Assembly: GCF_003233845.1 (NCBI RefSeq)
Contig: NZ_QKRB01000058.1
Coordinates: forward strand, 51,479-115,478
DNA: 64,000 nt
Reading direction: 5' to 3'
Source of the DNA: Paenibacillus sambharensis
GTDB taxonomy: Bacteria; Bacillota; Bacilli; Paenibacillales; Paenibacillaceae
Shown: positions 27,419-35,002 of the stretch, piece by piece
Layout: every line of letters begins with the position of its first letter
Numbering within the stretch: position 1 is the stretch's first letter
Notes under the pieces: model-generated
Database searches by the model: none
Seen by the model: the letters and a program-made list of their open reading frames with translations, nothing else
What the model was told of the DNA's origin: nothing
Position numbers and translations under genes: made by a program

Positions 27419-27449
27419 ATTATAGCACAGCTAACTTGTACGCACATCT
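27419..27449 (-). promoter_or_regulatory. araR promoter element and AraR box
   Basis: The -10 TATAAT lies at 27424-27419 on the minus strand. ACTTGTACGCACATCT (27434-27449) matches the AraR box and covers the expected -35 region, which has no good consensus. This predicts autorepression. Confidence 0.65.
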
Positions 27450-27565
27450 GAAATATAAGGCTTTTTCCTTAGTAATAGGACTTTCACAACAGCTTCCGCA
27501 CAAATAACTTTCCATAGTTTGAATTCATTTCCCATTTCAAGGAATTATAAACGATACAGCTTTGC

Positions 27566-27590
27566 ACCAAAGGCGTGAACACGCTTTGGT
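27566..27590. other. 25-bp hairpin between araR and kduI
   Basis: ACCAAAGGCGTG and CACGCTTTGGT form an imperfect palindrome around AA, followed by a T-rich tract on the plus strand. It lies in the 357-bp gap between two diverging genes, where no transcript is expected to end, so it may be an operator or the remnant of a lost gene's terminator. The rest of the gap holds AraR and kdu promoter elements only. Confidence 0.5.
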
Positions 27591-27693
27591 TCTCATTCTT
27601 TTTCTTGGTTTCCTGGCCGCTGCTCCATGCAACCGCTCACAAATTATACCAGAACCACTTGCCAAATGCCCATATGTGGAGTAAAGTAAACTT

Positions 27694-27707
27694 AAATGAA
27701 CTCATTT
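27694..27707. promoter_or_regulatory. Candidate operator upstream of kduI
   Basis: AAATGAACTCATTT is a 14-bp palindrome (six-base arms around AC) 36 bp before the kduI ATG, next to TAATATAAA, which could serve as a -10. It is a plausible site for the adjacent DeoR-family regulator. Confidence 0.35.
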
Positions 27708-27742
27708 TAAACTAATATAAACCTAAAAGGAGTGCTGGACAA

Positions 27743-28576
27743 ATGGAAATCCGTTACGCTTCCCATCCTAATGAGGTTAAGAGCTTTGATACTTCCCGCC
27801 TACGCAAGGAATTTCTGATCGAGTCTCTGTTTACTGAGAATCAGCTGAACCTTACGTATACTCATGTGGATCGTTTTATCGTTGGCGGCGTTCTGCCGGT
27901 GAACGGTTCGGTTAAGCTTGATGCTGACAAGAAGGAAATGGGTGCAGACTTCTTCCTCGAGCGCCGTGAGATCGGTATTATCAATATCGGCGGAGCAGGT
28001 ACGGTAACCGTGGACGGCACTTCCTACGATATGGAAACCAAGGATTGCCTCTACATTGGTCTTGGTGCCCAGGATGTAACCTTTAGCAGCAAAGATTCAT
28101 CTTCCCCGGCCAAGTTTTATTTCAACTCCGCACCGGCACATAAGCAGTACCCGACTGTAAAAGCTTCCATCAGCGAAGCGAATCCGAAGCATCTGGGCAG
28201 CATCGCCAATTCAAATGAACGCACGATCTATCAATTCATTCACGGCGGCGGCATCCAAAGCTGCCAGCTGGTCATGGGTCTTACCATGCTGAAGCCGAAC
28301 AACATGTGGAATACGATGCCTTGCCACACCCATAACCGCCGCGCCGAGGTGTACTTCTACTTCGATATGCCGGAAGACGGCGTAGTCTTCCACTACATGG
28401 GCGAGCCACAGGAAACCCGTCACCTGGTCGTGCGCAATGAGCAGTCTATCATTTCGCCCAGCTGGTCGATCCACAGCGGCGTAGGCACATCCAACTATAC
28501 CTTTATCTGGGGTATGGCCGGCGAAAATCAGATTTTCGACGATATGGATATGGTAGCCATGAAGGACCTGCGTTAA
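27743..28576 (+). CDS. kduI: 5-keto-4-deoxyuronate isomerase
   Basis: A 277-residue bicupin enzyme, normal length for KduI. Motifs: MPCHTHNRRAEVYFYFD (zinc-binding His-x-His and Glu), HPTWSIHSGVGT-like PSWSIHSGVGTSNYTFIWG with the late His, and GGAGTVTVDGTSYDM in the first cupin. It isomerises 4-deoxy-L-threo-5-hexosulose uronate, from unsaturated pectin fragments, to 3-deoxy-D-glycero-2,5-hexodiulosonate. AAAAGGAG precedes the ATG. First gene of the kduI-deoR-kduD-eda cluster. Confidence 0.95.
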   Translation: MEIRYASHPNEVKSFDTSRLRKEFLIESLFTENQLNLTYTHVDRFIVGGVLPVNGSVKLDADKKEMGADFFLERREIGIINIGGAGTVTVDGTSYDMETKDCLYIGLGAQDVTFSSKDSSSPAKFYFNSAPAHKQYPTVKASISEANPKHLGSIANSNERTIYQFIHGGGIQSCQLVMGLTMLKPNNMWNTMPCHTHNRRAEVYFYFDMPEDGVVFHYMGEPQETRHLVVRNEQSIISPSWSIHSGVGTSNYTFIWGMAGENQIFDDMDMVAMKDLR

Positions 28577-28638
28577 TCATCTCTAAATCGTTATGGTACA
28601 ATTACCTATAAAATGTACACAGAACGGATGCGAATCAG

Positions 28639-29409
28639 GTGAACCCATTACGACGATATGAAGCCATTATGGAACAGCTCCTTGCCAGCAAGGAGGTTAC
28701 GGTTGCGGATTTAAGCGACCAGCTGCAGGTGACAGGCAAGACGATCCGGGAGGATCTCGCCAAGCTGGAGGAAAGGGGCCTGCTGGTACGCGTGCATGGC
28801 GGTGCCGTGCTGGCTCAGAGCGAGCAGCTTGGCATTCTCTCCGTCAAGGAGCCTGTCGTCAAGCACAGCGATGAGAAGGCTGAGGTAGCGGAGCGCGCGC
28901 TCCGCTATATCGAGCCGAAGGACATTATTGCGCTTGACGGCGGATCAACGACGCTGGAGATCGCCCGCCGCCTCGACAACATACCGCTTACCGTTATCAC
29001 GAATGATGTCTATATCATTGGCGAGCTGGCGCGCAAGCCCGATATCCGGCTTGTTGTTCCCGGCGGCTACCGGGTTCGCAATATGCTGACCGGACCGGAA
29101 GCTGAGAGCTATGTCCGCAGCCTGAATGTCCAGAAGGCCTTCCTGTCCGCCACCGGTGTCCATCCGGAGTATGGCTTCTCGATCTATACAGGTGACCTGA
29201 TCGCCTTCAAGCGGGCGCTGCTGGAATCGACATGCACCACTTATGTGGTGGCCGACCATCACAAATTCGGACAGTTTGCCCTGCGCACCTTCGCAGAGCT
29301 GAAGGAGGTCAGCCGGATTATAACGGACAGCGGCCTGACTGAATCAGCAGCCCAGCCTTATACAGAGGCCGGTGTCGAAGTGGAATACGGCGACCTGCCT
29401 GCGGATTGA
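28639..29409 (+). CDS. DeoR family regulator in the kdu cluster
   Basis: A 256-residue DeoR/GlpR-type regulator. N-terminal HTH: VADLSDQLQVTGKTIREDLAKLEERGLLVRVHGGAV; C-terminal sugar-phosphate isomerase-like sensor: ALDGGSTTLEIARRL, TVITNDVYI and LSATGVHPEYGFS. Such proteins bind a phosphorylated sugar and repress nearby catabolic genes; the neighbours suggest KDG or KDPG (inference). GTG start with a weak ribosome binding site; the 62-base gap after kduI has TACAAT and TATAAA strings that may give an internal promoter. Confidence 0.85.
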   Translation: MNPLRRYEAIMEQLLASKEVTVADLSDQLQVTGKTIREDLAKLEERGLLVRVHGGAVLAQSEQLGILSVKEPVVKHSDEKAEVAERALRYIEPKDIIALDGGSTTLEIARRLDNIPLTVITNDVYIIGELARKPDIRLVVPGGYRVRNMLTGPEAESYVRSLNVQKAFLSATGVHPEYGFSIYTGDLIAFKRALLESTCTTYVVADHHKFGQFALRTFAELKEVSRIITDSGLTESAAQPYTEAGVEVEYGDLPAD

Positions 29410-29509
29410 GGATCATCTTAAGATTATGAGGATCAGTCTTTATTTTATATAGAAGAAACAGCTCCATATCACGACAGATTGTTGATATTATGAGAGTGAG
29501 GGAACGGAC

Positions 29510-30262
29510 ATGGGCATGTTTGACTTATCGGGTAAAGTGGCAGTTGTAACAGGGGCATCAGGCGGCCTCGGACAAGGTATGGCAGTCGGTCTGGCAGAGG
29601 CTGGCGCCGACATTGTTGCCGTATCCAACAGCGGCAGTGAAGAGACGGTTGCGATGATAGAGGCACTTGGCCGGAAGGCTGTCGATCTGCAGGCTGACCT
29701 CAGCCAGCCGGAAGGTCTTGAGGATGTGTTCAAGCAGGCGCTGGAATTTGGCGGCCGTGTCGATGTGCTTGTGAACAACGCGGGCATCATCCGCCGCACA
29801 CCAGCGGCAGAGCATGCCTGGCAGGACTGGCAGGATGTCATCGACATCAACCTGAGCACCGTCTTCTACCTGTCCCAGCTGGCCGGGCGCCATATGCTGG
29901 AGAGAGGCAGCGGCAAAATCGTCAATATCGCCTCCATGCTCTCCTATCAGGGCGGCATCAATGTCCCTGGTTATACGGCGAGCAAGCACGGTGTTGCGGG
30001 CATTACGAAAGCCCTCGCCAATGAGTGGGCAGGCAAAGGCGTTCAGATCAACGCGATTGCTCCTGGCTATATGCTGACGAACAACACGAAGCAGATTGTT
30101 GAGGATAAAGCGCGGTACCAATCGATTACCGACCGTATTCCTGCCGGACGCTGGGGCACACCGGATGATCTGAAGGGACCGGTCGTATTCCTCTCTTCCT
30201 CCGCTTCCGATTATCTGAATGGCCATGTCATGTGCGTCGACGGCGGCTGGATGGCTCGCTAA
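29510..30262 (+). CDS. kduD: 2-dehydro-3-deoxy-D-gluconate 5-dehydrogenase
   Basis: A 250-residue short-chain dehydrogenase: TGASGGLGQGMA for the dinucleotide, NNAGIIRR, catalytic Ser142, Tyr155 and Lys159 (YTASK), and C-terminal YLNGHVMCVDGGW. In this context it reduces 2,5-diketo-3-deoxygluconate to 2-keto-3-deoxygluconate after KduI. GAGGGAAC lies before the ATG. A 30-bp inverted repeat follows before the aldolase gene. Confidence 0.93.
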   Translation: MGMFDLSGKVAVVTGASGGLGQGMAVGLAEAGADIVAVSNSGSEETVAMIEALGRKAVDLQADLSQPEGLEDVFKQALEFGGRVDVLVNNAGIIRRTPAAEHAWQDWQDVIDINLSTVFYLSQLAGRHMLERGSGKIVNIASMLSYQGGINVPGYTASKHGVAGITKALANEWAGKGVQINAIAPGYMLTNNTKQIVEDKARYQSITDRIPAGRWGTPDDLKGPVVFLSSSASDYLNGHVMCVDGGWMAR

Positions 30263-30301
30263 CGCGTTTGGCCCGTCCAAGGCGTCGGGTAATAGAAACA
30301 G

Positions 30302-30331
30302 AGAAGCGGGCCGGCCTGTCCGGTCCGCTTA
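30302..30331. other. Intercistronic stem-loop between kduD and the aldolase gene
   Basis: AAGCGGGCCGG and CCGGTCCGCTT pair around CCTGT. No T run follows, so it is more likely to tune mRNA stability than to end transcription. Confidence 0.5.
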
Positions 30332-30357
30332 ATTCGACTACACGGAAGGTGTGCGTC

Positions 30358-31023
30358 ATGAAAAAATTGCGACTCATTGAACAAATCCGCGAGTCAGGCG
30401 TCGTAGCCGTACTCCGCGGCGATTCGCCGGAGGAAGTCGTCCGGATGGCCGAGCATGCTATCGAAGGCGGTATCAAGGCAATCGAGATTACGATGACCAT
30501 CCCATTCGCGCTTGAAGCCATAACTGCGCTGGCCAAGAAATACCAGAGCAGCGACCCATCAGCAGATAATTATGCTATCATCGGCGCCGGCACGGTGCTT
30601 GATCCAGAGACGGCACGCGCAACGATCCTGTCGGGAGCCGAGTTCGTCGTTGCCCCTGCCCTGAATCGTGACACGATTATGCTCTGCAACCGGTACCGGG
30701 TACCGGTCATGCCTGGCGTTGTGACGATCCAGGAGATCACGGCCGCGCTTGAGCTTGGCGTTGACGTCTGCAAGCTGTTCCCGGGCAGCCTGTTCGAGCC
30801 TTCAATCGTCCCGACGATCAAGGGGCCGCTCCCGCAGGCCAACCTGATGCCGACAGGCGGCGTCTCCCTGTCGAACCTCAAGGACTGGGTCAAAGCCGGC
30901 GTATTCGCTGTCGGTATCGGCTCCGACCTGACCAAGGAAGCCGTCGCCAAGCAGGATTTCAGCCTGATCACATCCAAGGCTCAAGCTTACATGGAAGCTT
31001 ACCGTGAGGCGGCTGGGAAGTAA
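30358..31023 (+). CDS. eda: 2-keto-3-deoxy-6-phosphogluconate aldolase
   Basis: A 221-residue class I aldolase: catalytic Glu43 in KAIEITM, the Schiff-base Lys139 in VCKLFPGS, and the phosphate-binding MPTGGVS. It splits KDPG into pyruvate and glyceraldehyde-3-phosphate, closing the pectin/glucuronate route. The ATG at 30358 follows GGAAGGTG. KDG kinase (KdgK), needed between KduD and this step, is not in the window. A terminator follows. Confidence 0.93.
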   Translation: MKKLRLIEQIRESGVVAVLRGDSPEEVVRMAEHAIEGGIKAIEITMTIPFALEAITALAKKYQSSDPSADNYAIIGAGTVLDPETARATILSGAEFVVAPALNRDTIMLCNRYRVPVMPGVVTIQEITAALELGVDVCKLFPGSLFEPSIVPTIKGPLPQANLMPTGGVSLSNLKDWVKAGVFAVGIGSDLTKEAVAKQDFSLITSKAQAYMEAYREAAGK

Positions 31024-31095
31024 CTTGCTGCCCCTGTGTTACTTGCCACAATATATCTAAACCACGTGATAGATGGGGTAGCTAATGTAAAAAGG

Positions 31096-31152
31096 AACCC
31101 ATATACTAAACACCATTTTTAAAGTGTTCAGTATATGGGTTTCAATATTACT
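31096..31152 (+). terminator. Terminator of the kdu cluster
   Basis: AACCCATATACT and AGTATATGGGTT pair, with an inner AACAC/GTGTT extension, followed by TTTCAATATTACTTTTTA. The stem is AT-rich, unlike the GC-rich terminators elsewhere. Confidence 0.8.
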
Positions 31153-31199
31153 TTTTATCTTCACTTTCATGTTTAAAAATAAAAGAAGTGAAACACTCA

Positions 31200-31955
31200 T
31201 TATTTGAAATTATTTGCAAATTGGAGTTCCCATGATTTATCCGGATCACTAACAAAGATATCTACTGTCGAAGATGCACCAACAAATGGAGTAGTAATAT
31301 TCACTCCTTGTGAATTTACAGGATTCCAGTCACTTGGTGCATTGTAAGACCATGTATCTCTAGTAGGTTCGTATGTTACCTGTTGACTCTCTATACGTTG
31401 CCTTGACAGTCCTACAGTCCCTAAATTCACTTTTCTGTTGGCTAGCCTTAATATTGGATCGTTCCTTTCCCATCCTCCTGTAGCTTTTATTAGTTTCCAA
31501 TAGGTACCTGGAACATCGGTGTATGTAATCTTATCAATATATATTCTTGAGTAGGCTTTTATACCGTAACTACTATCATTTTTAGAATCATATCGGTCGC
31601 TATCATAGTTTGTAATAGAAGTTACAGCATAAGATTCTACAGTATCTCCATTTACGGAGGTGCTTTTTTCAAGGAGTTGCGCTGTTTTGAGCTTTTTCAC
31701 TTTAAACCTCATTTTCTTTCCGTTTTTTGAGGTCATGACTATATTTGTTTTTGTACTAGTGCCTTCATCCAATACCAAATCTGTTAATCCTTTTTCCGCA
31801 CGTTCCTCTAGAATTTTCAGTTCAATGATTTCCTTGTTTTTAATTAGTATTCGACCCTTTTTCTCTCCTGCATTTTTTCCTTCTGCATTACCAGTTAGCG
31901 GTGACATCAGAAGAACCAAGGAAGACAACACAAAAATAAAAATACTTTTCCTCAT
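31200..31955 (-). CDS. Secreted protein of unknown function
   Basis: A 251-residue exported protein with a signal peptide (SIFIFVLSSLVLLMSPL, cleavage near GNA). The mature part is Lys/Ser/Thr-rich, with no cysteine and beta-rich character (SYAVTSITNYDSDRYDSKND). No family recognised. AAGGAG sits eight bases before the ATG at 31955, supporting it as a real gene. It is clearly more AT-rich than its neighbours and begins a 1.8-kb AT-rich islet, so horizontal origin is likely. Confidence 0.7.
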   Translation of the reverse strand: MRKSIFIFVLSSLVLLMSPLTGNAEGKNAGEKKGRILIKNKEIIELKILEERAEKGLTDLVLDEGTSTKTNIVMTSKNGKKMRFKVKKLKTAQLLEKSTSVNGDTVESYAVTSITNYDSDRYDSKNDSSYGIKAYSRIYIDKITYTDVPGTYWKLIKATGGWERNDPILRLANRKVNLGTVGLSRQRIESQQVTYEPTRDTWSYNAPSDWNPVNSQGVNITTPFVGASSTVDIFVSDPDKSWELQFANNFK

Positions 31956-32157
31956 CACTCACACTCCTTATTTTGTAGTTGCAAACATATTATAATACCA
32001 ATTGAAGGTAAATCAAATAAAAATTAAACAATAACAACCTTCTTACTATATAAATTTATTCTATATAGTTCAAATTAACCAAATAAATTTAGCGACTAGA
32101 ATTGTTTAAAGTCATCCTGTAATATAGAAAAAAATATGTTTTAGGGAAGGGGACATT

Positions 32158-32526
32158 ATGCCAAGATATTTATATTCCGTTATCTGGCTGATAGGGTTCT
32201 TGGTTATTTCTTACTACTTCAATCCTCTAAAATTGGAGTTGTTAGAGGAAATAGCCATTACGTACAACATCAAAAATCATCTCTATATTGAATTAATGTA
32301 TGTATTTATGGGAATTTATATTTCTTTGTTATTTATTAATTTAAAAGTAATTGATGTTAAATACCCTTATCTTCTAGTGGTCTTTTTACCATTATTTATT
32401 TTTTCTGTGATAAAATATTTTGTAACAATCCCTGTGAATTTTGAAATGATAAGTATGATCTGTGGCCTGTCTTTAATGATCGGATTGTTTCAACTCAGAA
32501 ACCCTTCACCTCCACCTAATCGTTAG
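32158..32526 (+). CDS. Four-helix membrane protein, unknown
   Basis: A 122-residue hydrophobic protein with about four membrane helices and a short proline-rich tail (NPSPPPNR). No family recognised. GGGAAGGGG precedes the ATG. AT-rich codons; divergent from the secreted protein gene across a 200-bp AT-rich gap. Confidence 0.65.
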   Translation: MPRYLYSVIWLIGFLVISYYFNPLKLELLEEIAITYNIKNHLYIELMYVFMGIYISLLFINLKVIDVKYPYLLVVFLPLFIFSVIKYFVTIPVNFEMISMICGLSLMIGLFQLRNPSPPPNR

Positions 32527-32681
32527 TTAGGATATTCTTAGCTTAGTCAATTCTAACTTTGCCTTTAGTAATAATCGATTACTCTTCTATTAAAAATTAC
32601 GTTGCATAAGCCAACCCCTACTCTTTCCATCCAACCTGTTGGCAGTTCTATAACTGAGAAGGAAACGCTGCAGGATTTTAA

Positions 32682-32900
32682 GACGCTGGTGAAAAACTGC
32701 CTTATCCCATCGCTGGAATTCATATAAATACAACTCGTAGAGGACTCATTGATGCGATGTGGGAAGCTAAAATTTCTCAAGCAGAGTTTAGGCAGATCCT
32801 TGCCACCGTTGACTCTACTGGACTCTCTCATTCTGAATTAGTTAAAGTTATAGGAGACGCATGGATGGATAGGAATGATTATGAGACTTGGGAAATGTGA
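32682..32900 (+). pseudogene. Possible C-terminal gene fragment
   Basis: An open frame of about 72 codons without a start, ending TGA at 32898-32900. It reads ...EKLPYPIAGIHINTTRRGL, then LIDAMWEAKISQAEFRQILA and ends MDRNDYETWEM, a coherent protein-like sequence. A second frame at 32655-32728 ends with a stop just before it, suggesting an earlier frameshift. It may be the tail of an eroded gene, but the family is not recognised. Confidence 0.35.
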
Positions 32901-32935
32901 GAAATCTCTGATATCTTACTATGTGTGGTTATGTT

Positions 32936-32972
32936 TACCCCCGCTAAGAACAATGACGGGGGTATTCTTCTC
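32936..32972 (+). terminator. Probable bidirectional terminator
   Basis: TACCCCCG (32936-32943) and CGGGGGTA (32957-32964) pair around a 13-base loop, followed by TTCTTCTCCCTT. It lies between the fragment above and the lipoprotein gene read from the other side. Confidence 0.55.
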
Positions 32973-33002
32973 CCTTATGTCCTTCAAGCTATTAACTCAG
33001 TC

Positions 33003-33422
33003 TTACTGCGACTTCCCACCCGCTCCCTGGAATAACGCCTCCACACGCGCCAGCAGCTTTTCATTATGCAGATAATAATGCCCGCCCACTGCACTCGGTG
33101 TGAAGCTCAGCTTCCTCTCTTCACCCTCAAAGAGCGACACCTCATACAGAAACCCCGTCCGACCCTCTTGATTGGGATCTGGAACGAATATCATATCTTT
33201 CACTTGATTAATCCAGTCCCGCACCATAAGTTCATCCGAGATAAGCTTCCTGTCCCCTGTTGAGCCGTCCAGAATTTCGACAGCCTCCACATTCGATATT
33301 GAACCAGGGTAAAATTCATGCAGCCTCTGCGTCTTGAGTTCCGCCTTCCCGGGGGGAGCTTCGGCCGAACAACCAGCCAGCAGCACGATGATCATCAGCA
33401 GCCATGCTGTTCTTTGGGACAA
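33003..33422 (-). CDS. Small lipoprotein in the ABC exporter operon
   Basis: About 139 residues. The lipoprotein signal ends in the lipobox LLAGC (Cys18). The mature part has YPGSISNVEAVEILDGSTGD and FTPSAVGGHYYLHNEKLL, but no recognised domain. The TTG start at 33422 lacks a strong ribosome binding site. It is the last gene after an ABC permease, with a 99-base gap, and may be an extracytoplasmic accessory factor of that transporter. Confidence 0.65.
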   Translation of the reverse strand: MSQRTAWLLMIIVLLAGCSAEAPPGKAELKTQRLHEFYPGSISNVEAVEILDGSTGDRKLISDELMVRDWINQVKDMIFVPDPNQEGRTGFLYEVSLFEGEERKLSFTPSAVGGHYYLHNEKLLARVEALFQGAGGKSQ

Positions 33423-33521
33423 CTCTATATACGGAACACCTCGATTGGTAATATTCTTCCATTCAATTTATTGACGAACGGGATCCCGCCAAGGTTGCAC
33501 CCTCTCCCCCATTGCACGGTA

Positions 33522-34148
33522 TTAATCCTTCAATAGGTGAAAACTCTCCCTGAAGCGGATCAGCTGGGCAGTAAGGACGGCGGCAGACGCGCAAGCCGCC
33601 GCTTGTACCGTAACGAATGCCTCTGGGGTCGTACCCAGCTTCTGGCGGTACCACTGCAGCAGATACAGCGGCCCTTGTCCGCTTCCGCCTGCAAACATAC
33701 CGAAGAACAGATAACACAGCGCGAGACAGAGCCCGAAGGCGTTATGCTTGAACAAGGCAACCAAGGCCGCGGTAATCTGCATATACAGCATAGCTGACAC
33801 AAACCCTGCCCAAACCTCAGCAGCATCAAAGTACTGACGAAGGACGGCAGCGTACAGACCCGCATATAGAAGACTTAGAAGCAGCGGTCTTAAGGCACCT
33901 GCCTTCCACGGCGCTGCAGGCAGTGTAATCCACAGCTCCTTCTGTTCTGAACTGCCAATCTGCGACATGAGCCCAAGCATGGGAAAGGCCAGAGCGGGAT
34001 ACAACACCAGCGCGGTCATCTCTTTGGAAAACTGCTGCGATGTAGTCCCGGCAATCACGGCTAACAGCCACAGCAGCAGCGGAATGACAAACAAAGGCTT
34101 ATGGGCTGTCCAGACATAACGCCACTGCACTAGTTCCCGTTTAACCAC
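33522..34148 (-). CDS. ABC exporter membrane subunit (second)
   Basis: About 208 residues with six hydrophobic helices. The GTG at 34148 (VVKRELVQWRYVW) with GGAGG shortly upstream is chosen, although the frame is open to 34199 inside the ATPase gene. It overlaps the ATPase 3' end by 19 bases. It matches the pattern of ABC-2 type exporter subunits; no substrate can be assigned. Confidence 0.7.
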   Translation of the reverse strand: MVKRELVQWRYVWTAHKPLFVIPLLLWLLAVIAGTTSQQFSKEMTALVLYPALAFPMLGLMSQIGSSEQKELWITLPAAPWKAGALRPLLLSLLYAGLYAAVLRQYFDAAEVWAGFVSAMLYMQITAALVALFKHNAFGLCLALCYLFFGMFAGGSGQGPLYLLQWYRQKLGTTPEAFVTVQAAACASAAVLTAQLIRFRESFHLLKD

Positions 34149-35002
34149 ACCATATAACCCTCCTCCAGAGTAGGCTGAACCAGCTCGGCGCCCGCACACG
34201 GCTCGTCCTGCGCAATTATCCGCAGATTATACCCGCCCCCGATCTGCTGAGCAGCATCCGTAATGAATAATGCCGGATTGCCGAGGAGCCGTTCGTACTC
34301 CTCTCTTCCCGCATACAACCCCCAGACCCTCCCGCTGGCATAACCGGTGACAGAATGCACATGCTCGTGTGCTTCCAGCCGTCCCTGCTTCATGAGAAAA
34401 ACCCGGTCACAGGTCATGGTGATATCCCCCGTAATATGCGTCGAGAGCAGAACAGCCCGGTTAAACGCAAGGCGCTTGACCAGATTCCGGAAACGGATCC
34501 GCTCCTCCGGGTCCAGACCCGCAGTCGGTTCATCCACAAGCAGCAGAGACGGCTCATGCAGGATGGCCTGCGCAATACCGAGCCGCTGTTTCATGCCTCC
34601 CGAAAGCGACCGCACCTGCTCACGGGCCTTATCCGCAAGGTTAACCTCATGCAGCACCTCTTCTGTCCGCTCTTTCACCAGCCTGCTGTCCATTCCCCTC
34701 ATGCTTCCTATATAAGATAGATACTCGCGGACCGTTAAAGCGGGAAACAGCCCGACATGCTGAGGCAGATAGCCGATCAGCGAGCGGATATGCTCCATAT
34801 TTTTGCGGCTCCACTGTACGCCGTCCAGAGTCAGCTTTCCTGTTGTCGGCTGGTGATAGGTGGATAAAATCCGCAGCAGCGTCGTTTTGCCGGCACCATT
34901 GGGGCCAAGCAGGCCCGTTATTCCGTTCGACAGCGTGAATGACGCTTCGTGAAGCGCAGTTTTACGGCCATATGCCTTCGTCAATTGTTCAGCTACCAGC
35001 AT
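34130..35002 (-). CDS. ABC exporter ATPase
   Basis: A 290-residue ATPase with Walker A GPNGAGKTT, signature LSGGMKQRLGIAQA, Walker B LLLVDEPTAGLD and the switch His in LSTHITGD. The short C-terminal region is typical of ABC-2 type exporters of lantibiotic or polysaccharide kind. Its start overlaps the upstream permease by 14 bases, so translation is coupled. Confidence 0.9.
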   Translation of the reverse strand: MLVAEQLTKAYGRKTALHEASFTLSNGITGLLGPNGAGKTTLLRILSTYHQPTTGKLTLDGVQWSRKNMEHIRSLIGYLPQHVGLFPALTVREYLSYIGSMRGMDSRLVKERTEEVLHEVNLADKAREQVRSLSGGMKQRLGIAQAILHEPSLLLVDEPTAGLDPEERIRFRNLVKRLAFNRAVLLSTHITGDITMTCDRVFLMKQGRLEAHEHVHSVTGYASGRVWGLYAGREEYERLLGNPALFITDAAQQIGGGYNLRIIAQDEPCAGAELVQPTLEEGYMVWLNGN

